DNA of 64,000 nt from Protea cynaroides. Lineage: Eukaryota > Streptophyta > Magnoliopsida > Proteales > Proteaceae. The notes beneath the pieces were generated by a model. That model saw only the letters and a list, made by a program, of their open reading frames with translations, did no database searches and was not told the DNA's origin. The position numbers and the translations under genes were made by a program. The stretch lies in contig CM053270.1 in the NCBI GenBank assembly GCA_028583415.1, forward strand, positions 8,130,342 through 8,194,341. The letters are read 5' to 3'. Shown in pieces: positions 56,424-64,000 of this stretch; position 1 is the stretch's first letter; every line of letters begins with the position of its first letter.

Positions 56424-57140
56424 TGTTAGGAGGGAAATGATCCCTCCACTTAAAATATTACACGTGTCCAGTTGAGCCTTCGGAGTCTGAGCGCTCGGAG
56501 TATCTCGCACTCGTCCTCGTGGACTCGGCCTATTGTGCACACGGCCTCTTATGCGCTCGGCCTCCCTGGCAGCGCTCGGATAATCAGTCCTACTCGGCTA
56601 TAGTTCCCAGACTGGGCCAAAGTCCTAATGTGATTAGGATTATCTCCGAGGAGTCCTTCTCCCAGTATGATACGACACCGACTATCCCGGTGGGCCGTTA
56701 CTCACACGCCAACAGGTGTCAATCCCAGAGCTGATCGACTTAGCTTCTTTGGCTAAGGTCTTCGACTCCTACTCGGAGTCTACTGCCCAGGTGTCCCACA
56801 GAGCGACACATGGCAGTCCTATTGGCGATCTACTTCCCTAAGTCCCGGTGCTTCCATGCTTCTTCCCAATCTATAAGTAGAGGTCATCCCTCAAGGTAAA
56901 TTATTATGCCCTAACGCACTTACAAGCTACAAATTATCATTCATCCTACACGCTCAACTCATTCATCGTCCCACTTTCTCTAAACTGGAGATAGCCTCCC
57001 GCTGTCTCTTGACTGTTTACCTTGGGAATCTCACTTAGGCATCGGAGGGTAACGGGGCTTAGGCGCCCCCTCCTTTGTCTCTTCTCTGTTGTTGCAGGTA
57101 ACTCAAAGCGTGGATCAACGGGCGATTTCCAATCGTAACA
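56424..57140 (+). repeat. Tat element 5' LTR
   Basis: 717 bp, from TGTTAGGAGGG to CAATCGTAACA, with TGTTA/TAACA inverted termini. The 5 bases before it (GACAG, 56,419-56,423) are the predicted TSD. It has repeated CTCGG/CGGAG motifs near 56,480-56,600 and a TATA box. The second LTR needed for proof is outside the window. Confidence 0.8.
56871..56878 (+). promoter_or_regulatory. Probable TATA box of the Tat LTR
   Basis: CTATAAGT lies about 270 bp before the LTR end, a usual distance for the LTR promoter. Confidence 0.6.
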
Positions 57141-57143
57141 GTT

Positions 57144-57161
57144 TGGTGCCCACCGTGGGGC
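57144..57161 (+). other. Tat primer-binding site
   Basis: TGGTGCCCACCGTGGGG begins three bases after the LTR. TGG pairing with a tRNA CCA end is expected here and similar TGGCGCCCACCG sites occur in plant Tat elements. The tRNA was not identified. Confidence 0.65.
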
Positions 57162-57196
57162 CTTTATTCGACTGGGTTTAGCGTGCGCATATTTTT

Positions 57197-59171
57197 ATGG
57201 CTCACCGAAGAACTCGAGGACGGACATCGCGTGCCCTTTCTGAGGCATCAGTACACATGGACAGTACCGAAAGTACAACGGGGGAGGACCGTAGACCTAC
57301 ACCTCCGGTGCCAGAACCCGCACCAATCCCAGAAACGGTACCACTGCAGGCACCAGCGCCTGCCCTGAGCCACACACCATCGGCAGATCGACCACAGCCT
57401 CCTCCCGAGTACGTCACTCGCCAGCAGTTCGACGAGTTGAAGTAGCAAATTGAACAGCTTGCTCAAGTCTTGAGAGGAGCTCGAGCAAGCAATTCAGTAG
57501 TAGCGGGAGAGAATCCCCAGCCGGTGCCGAATCCCCCACTTTCACCGAAAGCCCCACAAGCGGTCCATCCGCCAAGGGCGAGGGCAGGCCCGACCAACGC
57601 TGTGCCGAACAACCCCCTGGGTGATCAGGCTCCCGGACGAAGCGTAGCTCGGCCCGTCGGTCAGAATCCCCCGCCGCACCAGCGCCAGGCGCCCATAGCG
57701 CCGCCTCCTGCCGGAGGCCCGGGGTCCTTCCTCGATAACTTCCGGAGGGAAAGAATTAATGACGAAACACCCGGCTCTGGTCGTCAGCCTCCGGACACCC
57801 CACAGTCCGAGGTCGAGCGGCGTCTACTCAAGATCACATCTCGACTCCAGCAGGTGGAGCAAAACAAGGCCACCCCGCCGAGAACGGCCTACACGGCAAT
57901 CACGGCGCTCTCGGACGAGATCATGAGGGCACCGCCCCCTGACAACTTCAAGATGCCGGTCTTGGACTCCTACCATGGGAGTACCGACCCCGAGCAGCAT
58001 CTGGACGCTTTCGTCTCTACAACACTATTCTACCCCCTGAGCGACGGCCTCATCTGCAAGATGTTTCCCTCGACGCTCCGGGGAGCTGTCCGTACGTGGT
58101 TCAATAATCTCCCGGCCAAGAGTATTACCTCGTTTGAACAGCTATCGAACAAGTTCTTGACGCACTTCCAAGCAAGCCGAGTGCGCAAGAAAACCTCGTA
58201 CCATCTGTCGACAGTGAAGCAGCAGAAGGACGAGTCCCTTAGGGAATTCATCAAGCGCTTCAACAATGAGGTGCTTGAGATCAAGGACGTTGAGCCCGCG
58301 GTCCACATGTCTAGCCTGCAGGCCGGCGTCACCGATCGTCAGCTTTGTTGGTCCTTTGCCAAAAAGCCGCCGAAGAACCTGGACGACTTGCTCGCCAGGT
58401 GCGAGAAATATGCCTCCGCGGACGAGACGACTTGAGCGCAGAAAAACAACACCGTGAATAATCTGCAGGCCACTACGAAGCCGACAGACAAAAAAAGGTC
58501 TGACGTGGCCAACCCGGCACCAAGCCCGGGAGACTCTAAGAAGCAGAAGTCTGGAAGGTATCAGACCTACCGGCACCCCTACAAGACATTCGAGTATTAC
58601 ACTCCGCTGAACACCTCGATGACGGAGATCCTCGAAGTAATTAAGAATGATCGAAACCTCCGACCGCCGCCAAAAACACTCGGCAGTGGAAGGAATAAGA
58701 CCACTCCCGTTTCTGTCGCTTCCATCGCGACTATGGCCACGAGACCGAAGAATGCAAGTACCTCAAAGGGGAGATTGAGGACCTCATCAGACGAGGATAC
58801 TATGGCAACTTCATCAGACACGCAGACAGGGGGCCACCCCTTGCTCGGAGGGATCGCGGGTTACCGCCTCCACCTCTGAGAAATCCACAACACAACAACT
58901 GCCGTGTGGACGCGGGCGACAATCAGAACGCCGCTCGGAGGGATGACCGAGACCTTGATGGTGGGCCGGCTCCTCCCGGGCAGTGGGTCGACGCCATCGA
59001 ATTTGGCACCGTCGGAAGCTCGTCAGAAGGGCAGAGAGGAAGAGTTCCGGTGAAAGAAAGACTCGGAGGCCGACAACATGCCCAATCTGAGTCCATCTCG
59101 GTTTCAAAGAGGAGAAAAGCCGAACGCAGGTTTGTCGGCAGTCCGCCCCAAAGAACCGACCGCGCACATCT
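57197..59171 (+). pseudogene. Tat gag
   Basis: Starts MAHRRTRGRTSRALSEASVH with a Pro-rich leader and a stop (TAG at 57,443-57,445). The frame resumes QIEQLAQVLRGAR and runs to 58,435 with SYHGSTDPEQHLDAFVSTTL, PSTLRGAVRTWFNNLPAKSI, LSNKFLTHFQASRVRKKTSY and DESLREFIKRFNNEVLEI, the gag core of Ty3 elements. A second stop is at 58,433-58,435 and a frameshift lies near 58,700. In the shifted frame, a zinc-finger-like CRFHRDYGHETEEC (about 58,717-58,758) is seen, the variant spacing found in Tat elements. Confidence 0.85.
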
Positions 59172-62100
59172 ATGGGTCTGCGCATCCCTGGAGATAGTGG
59201 CGTCTATGCCGTCACCAAGGGACCTCAAGACGAGGGCAAGCCAGTCCTCACAATCATAGGAGGGCCCGCCGCCGGGAACACCTCCAACAGGTCCGTAAAG
59301 GCGTACTCCCGTCTGGTGGCCAAGACGGAGTGGCCGTCGAAGAGAGCCCGGACCGGAGAAGTCATCACCTTCAGCGACGAAGATCTGGTCAACGTCGCGG
59401 TTCCCCATGAAGATGCTCTTGTCTTCACGGCCGGGATCGGACACTGCGATGTCGCGAAGTGCCTGGTCGACACCGGGAGCTCGGTAGACATTATATTCTA
59501 CCATGCATATCAGAGAATGCAGCTGACGGATGACCAGCTCCGTCCCGTCACTTTCGACCTTATCAGCTTCTCTGGGGACCCAGTCACGATAAAAGGGGGC
59601 ATTCAGTTGCCTGTCATCCTCGGCCAGAAGCCCAGTCAGCGCGCCCTGAAGTCGGCACAGGTGAACATGATAGATGTTCCCAAGGAACCTTCTCCCAACC
59701 GAGGAGAACCCGCAGAAGAACTTCTACAAATTCCGATTGCGGACGATCAACCGGAGAAGACGTTCCAGGTCGGCTCCTTGCTGCCCGAGAAACAAAGAGA
59801 AGAATTGATCGAATTCCTAAGCCAGAACCTCGACGTCTTCGCATGGTCAGCCTCTGACATGCCGGGGATACCGAGGGAGGTAATTGAACACTACTTAGCG
59901 GTCGACCCGCAGCATAGGCCGGTGCGGCAGAAGAAGAGTTTTGCACCCGCCCAACAATCAGCCATAGACGAGGAGATGCAGAAACTGCTGGCGGCAAACT
60001 TCATACGGGGGTTCGACTACCCGGACTGGTTGGCCAACGTGGTCATGGTGCCAAAGTCTAATGGCAAATGGCGGATTTGCATAGACTTCACCGACCTCAA
60101 TAAAGCCTGCCCAAAAGACAACTATCAGCTGCCGCGCATCGACCAGCTGATTGATGCCACGGCCGGGCATGAACTGCTGAGTTTCCTTGACGCATATTCC
60201 GGCTACAACCAGATAAAGATGCGAAAGGCCGACGAAGAGTGCACATCCTTCGTCACAAATCAAGGGCTCTTCTGCTATACGGTCATGCCTTTTGGCCTCA
60301 AAAATGCAGGAGCCACCTATCAGAGGCTAGTCAACAAAGTCTTCAGAGGACAGATTGGCCGCAACATGGAGGTATATGTGGACGACTTCCTTGTCAAGAG
60401 TACACAATCCGGTCGGCACCTAGCCGACCTTGGTGAAGCATTCCAAGTCCTCCGAAGGCACAGCATGAAGTTCAACCCTACGAAATGCGCCTTCGGAGTT
60501 GGATCAGGAAAATTCCTGGGATTCATTGTCTCGCAAAGGGGAATCGAGGCCAATCCCTCAAAAATCAAGGCAATCTTAGACATGGCTGCGCCCACCAGAG
60601 GGAAACAGGTGCAAGAGCTGAATGGCCGAATAGCCGCGCTCGGTCGCTTCATGTCCAAGTCTGCCGAGCGCTGGCTCCCTTTCTTCAAAACTCTGAAGGG
60701 AGCCGAGAAGTTTGAATGGACCGAGGAGTGTCAGAAGGCCTTCGAAGACCTGAAGGCATATTTATCCTCGCCCCCCCTGCTTGTGAAGCCGAACCCGGGG
60801 GACGAGCTGCAATTATGCCTCGGGGTATCCGACCGCCCAGTCAGCGTCGTCCTGATAAAGGAAGAGGACAAGGTCCAGCGGCCGATCTATTACGTCAGCA
60901 AAGTACTGCTCGACGCAGAAACCAGGTACAAGCCGATTGAGAAACTAGCACTTGCCCTGGTAACCTCCGCCCGGAAGCTTCGCCTGTACTTCCAAGCGTA
61001 TCCGATATCGGTGCTAACAAACACGCCACTGAAGAAAGTGTTGTCCAAGCCTGATGTATCCGGACGACTGATAAACTGGGCAGTGGAACTCGGCGAGTTC
61101 GACATCAAATACGTCCCCAGAACGGCCATCAAGGCACAAGCCCTGGCGGACTTTATTGTCGAAAGTACTCTACCCGATCAGGATTTTGCGGAACCTCAGG
61201 CGGTGCCGTCCTCGGAACAAGCTGAAGCCGTCTGGACCCTGAACTTCGACGGTTCCTCCATGGAAAACAAAGCAGGGGCAGGAATAATTTTGAGAAGCCC
61301 GAAAGGATTTAAAATACGATCTGCTATCAGATTCGGGTTCAGGGCAACAAACAATGAGGCCGAATACGAGCCTCTACTAGCTGGACTCAGATTGGCCAAA
61401 AGCCTAGCCGTCCGTCGGCTAGTGATACAGGGCGACTCACAGTTAGTCATTCGCCAAGCACAAGGGGACTATGAGGCTAGGCAGCCCGAGATACAGAAAT
61501 ACCTCGAAAGGGTAAACTCGGTCATCGCAACCTTCAAGGGCGTCGAGTTGCAGTATGTTGGCCGCGAAGAAAACGCCGAAGCCGACGAACTGTCAAGGTT
61601 GTCCCTAGCAGACATACATGCAATGGACTCTGCCGTGTACGTGGAATTCTTGGACCACGCCAACACCTCTGTTGAAGTCGTAGCCCCCGTCGGAGTCGCA
61701 TCCAGTTGGTATGATGACATATATCAATACCTCCAGACGGGCACCCTGCCGACTGACAGGAAAGATGCTCGCCGCATCCAAGCCAAGTCCCGGCAATACA
61801 CCATACACAATGATGTACTGTACAGGAGATCTTATACCCTACCACTACTCAGGTGCCTGCGATCAGACGAGGCCGACAGCGTTATGAGAGAAGTCCATGA
61901 AGGCATATGCGGCCGACACCAGGGCGGACGATCGCTCTTCCAAAAGATCCTCCGCCAGGGCTACCATTGGCCAAAAATGCACGACGATTGCATCGAGCTG
62001 GTCCACAGATGCGACAAGTGTCAGTTCTATGCACATGTACAGCATGCTCTGGCCGCACCATTACAGCCGATTACGAGCCCTCTCCCCTTCGCCATATGAG

Positions 62101-62950
62101 GTATGGACATCATGGGGCCCTTCCCCCAAGCCACTTATCCACGGAAGTACGTCATTGTGGTCATCGATTACTTCACCAAATGGATCGAGGTCAAGGCCGT
62201 GGCCAAGATCGACACCCACAAAGTGGAACAGTTCTTCCGCCACTCGGTCATGTACAGGTTCGGTGTACCAAGGATCCTTGTGACGGACAACGGAACTCAG
62301 TTCTCCAATGCATCCTTCGCAAACTTTTGCGAAGAGTTCCGAATAGACCACAGGTTTGGATCAGTCGGGCATCCGCAAACAAGCGGCCAAACTGAGGCCA
62401 CCAACAAAACAATATTGGCTGGCCTGAAAAAGATGGTGGCGGACCAGAAGGAGAAATGGGTCAACATGTTACCCAGTATCGTCTGGTCGTACAGAACAAC
62501 CAGTCGAACACCTACTGGGGAGACGCCCTTCATGCTTGCCTTCGGCACGGAGGCGGTCGTCCCCGTCGAAGTGTTCCATCCCACATTCCGAATGCTGAAC
62601 TTCAACAAGTGCACCAACTCCGACGACCTACGCACAAATCTTGACAATCTCGAGGACGTGCGCGAGTCGACGACATTCCGAATGGCAGACTACCAGCAGA
62701 CTACCAGCAAACTACTGCTTGGCATTATGACAAGACAGTTCGACTTAAACAATTTAAGGTCGGAGATCTTGTCCTCCGAAAGACTGCAGTCTCCGACCCC
62801 ACCAACCAGGGGAAGATGGCCAAAAACTGGGAAGGGTCATACCACGTACTAAGGACAGGACGACCAGGCTCTTACAAGTTGGTCACCATGGACGGCGACA
62901 AAATTCCGAGGACATGGCATGCCACAAACCTTCGGAAATACTATCAGTAG
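59172..62950 (+). pseudogene. Tat pol: protease, RT, RNase H, aRH, integrase
   Basis: A 975-codon frame runs to TGA at 62,097-62,099. Residues about 95-115 hold the protease site CLVDTGSSVDIIF. RT motifs are VVMVPKSNGKWRICIDFTDL, FLDAYSGYNQIKM, MPFGLKNAGATYQRL and VYVDDFLVKS (about residue 400). RNase H follows (RPIYYVSKVLLDAETRYKPI). A second RNase H begins near residue 684 with WTLNFDGSSMENKAGAGIIL, then NNEAEYEPLLAGLRLAKSL and GDSQLVIRQAQGDYE. The integrase zinc region includes CDKCQFYAH. After the stop, integrase continues at 62,103 (MDIMGPFPQA, LVTDNGTQFSNASF, QTSGQTEATNKTI), then shifts frame at an 11-bp duplication; recognisable sequence ends at 62,950. Confidence 0.92.
62686..62707 (+). 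repeat. 11-bp tandem duplication breaking Tat integrase
   Basis: CAGACTACCAG at 62,686-62,696 is repeated exactly at 62,697-62,707. As 11 is not a multiple of three the frame changes here: upstream integrase is in one frame and the conserved C-terminal part up to 62,950 in another. Confidence 0.9.
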
Positions 62951-63093
62951 TCCAGTCTTTCACAAATTTCAGTTTTTTACTTTTAATTGTAATATCGGAC
63001 CCCATGAGGGCATCCTCTCATTCTCTATTAATACAAGGTAGTATCATTCAGTCAACTTTATCTGTGATTTCTGTCGGCCGAGCCGATCGCAAA
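62951..63093 (+). other. Tat 3' non-coding spacer
   Basis: 143 bp after the pol stop TAG, T-rich, with no frame. It leads into the tandem array. Confidence 0.7.
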
Positions 63094-64000
63094 CATGGTC
63101 CCATATCTTCCTACCAAGATCCACAAGCAGACCAAGGTAGCATGAAGATCATACTCGTACCTTCCGACCATGGTCCACAAGCAGACCATGCTCGCATGAA
63201 GGCCGTCTCTTCCTACCAAGGTCCACAAGCAGACCAAGGTAGCATGAAGATCATACTCGTACCATCCGACCATGGTCCACAAGCAGACCATGCTCGCATG
63301 AAGGCCGTCTCTTCCTACCAAGGTCCACAAACAGACCAAGGTAGCATGAAGATCGTGCTCGCACCTTCCGACCATGGTCCACAAGCAGACCATGCTCGCA
63401 TGAAGGCCGTCTCTTCCTACCAAGGTCCACAAGCAGACCAAGGTAGCATGAAGATCGTGCTCGTACCTTCCGACCATGGTCCACAAGCAGACCATGCTCG
63501 CATGAAGGCCGTCTCTTCCTACCAAGGTCCACAAGCAGACCAAGGTAGCATGAAGATCGTGCTCGCACCTTCCGACCATGGTCCACAAGCAGACCATGCT
63601 CGCATGAAGGCCATATCTTCCTACCAAGGTCCACAAGCAGACCAAGGTAGCATGAAGATCATACTCGTACCTTCCGACCATGGTCCACAAGCAAACCATG
63701 CTCGCATGAAGACCGTCTCTTCCTACCAAGGTCCACAAGCAGACCAAGGTAGCATGAAGATCATACTCGTACCTTTCGACCATGGTCCACAAGCAGACCA
63801 TGCAAGCATGAAGTCCGTCTCTTCCTACCAAGGTCCACAAGCAGACCAAGGTAGCATGAAGATTGTGCTCGCACCTTCCGACCATGGTCCACAAGCGGAC
63901 CATGCTCGCATGAAGGCCGTCTCTTCCTACCAAGGTCCACAAGCAGACCAAGGTAGCATGAAGATCGTGCTCGTACCTTCCGACCATGGTCCACAAGCAG
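63094..64000. repeat. 102-bp tandem array in the Tat 3' region
   Basis: The landmark CATGGTCCAC occurs at 63,169 and every 102 bp after that to 63,985, after a shortened first unit at 63,094. Eight full units are present and the array runs off the window. Each unit has two related halves of 48 and 54 bp (CATGGTCCACAAGCAGACCA and CAAGGTCCACAAGCAGACCA). Units differ by few bases. Since 102 is a multiple of three, a minus-strand frame stays open through all units; that is a by-product of the repeat and not evidence for a protein. Confidence 0.95.

Larger units (their letters stand above)
56424..64000 (+). mobile_element. Tat-lineage Ty3/gypsy retrotransposon, 3' end off window
   Basis: In order: 5' LTR (56,424-57,140), primer site, gag, protease, RT, RNase H, a second RNase H (aRH), integrase without chromodomain, a short non-coding stretch and a tandem array that reaches the window end. 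The two RNase H domains before integrase identify the Tat clade (Retand/Ogre/TatII group). GC content is clearly higher than in its surroundings. The 3' LTR is not in the window. Stops, frameshifts and an 11-bp duplication show that this copy is not autonomous. Confidence 0.93.

Noticed and set aside
59172..62099. Integrated pararetrovirus (caulimovirid) polymerase
   Set aside because: The order protease-RT-RNase H-second RNase H-integrase with LTR and primer site is that of a Tat Ty3/gypsy element; no movement or coat protein region is present.
63058..63996. 312-codon minus-strand frame with a 34-residue periodic peptide
   Set aside because: It is a direct result of a tandem repeat whose unit (102 bp) is a multiple of three and lies in a retroelement 3' region; no start context or homology supports a protein.
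63094..64000. CRISPR-like regular array
   Set aside because: Units are contiguous and near-identical with no variable spacers, and the context is a plant retrotransposon.

Overview
This window is repeat-dominated nuclear DNA from a flowering plant. The evidence is plant-type Ty1/copia elements with initiator-Met tRNA primer sites, a Tat-lineage Ty3/gypsy element with a second RNase H, plant L1-type LINEs with DUF4283/zinc-knuckle ORF1, an Au-SINE, many hAT elements with 8-bp target duplications (TSDs), and three spliced exons of a plant RabGAP/TBC gene. No prokaryotic operons, CRISPR arrays, rRNA or tRNA genes were seen. The species cannot be named from this sequence.

Positions 1-25,199 form a deep nest that TSDs and LTR pairs resolve. 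Copia-B (+ strand, 403-25,199) carries Copia-A (- strand, 414-21,159, TSD GTAGT) in its 5' LTR. Copia-A carries Element D, a non-coding LTR element (751-7,470). D's 5' LTR carries Element E, a gag-only LTR element (989-5,667). E's gag is split by a 1.28-kb insertion of unknown class, which itself holds a 131-bp hAT MITE with a perfect TSD. Copia-A also carries a 5,013-bp hAT element with a decayed transposase (9,926-14,938), a 966-bp hAT MITE, and a solo LTR (17,555-20,501, TSD AAGAC) that contains an 884-bp deletion derivative of the same hAT family. Copia-B carries a 1,108-bp hAT MITE.

Positions 25,200-32,252 hold the 3' end of a host TBC-domain gene on the + strand: three phase-0 exons (25,600-26,007; 30,975-31,058; 32,214-32,252). 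Their introns contain a hAT MITE, an Au-SINE, a truncated copia element and a tandem duplication. The upstream exons must lie left of the window, so the Copia-B nest probably sits in an intron of this gene.

Positions 32,253-48,778 are gene-poor: simple repeats, a LINE with ORF1 and a poly(A) tail but no ORF2 (35,366 to about 38,170, - strand), a MULE with long terminal inverted repeats and plausible captured coding fragments (38,581-40,829), and decayed Copia-C (41,345-46,315, - strand).

Positions 48,779-64,000 are a second nest. A dead L1-type LINE (+) is broken at 50,961 by a hAT MITE and at 54,087 by an antisense solo LTR (54,087-56,422). Immediately beyond that, a Tat element (+) starts at 56,424 with LTR, primer site, gag, protease-RT-RNase H-second RNase H-integrase, and a 102-bp tandem array that runs off the window. 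The Tat element carries several visible lesions.

Apart from the TBC exons, essentially all recognised coding sequence is mobile-element derived and mostly broken. The most interesting material is the nesting chronology, hAT elements that share a core but have different termini, non-autonomous LTR and LINE forms, and the possible gene capture in the MULE.
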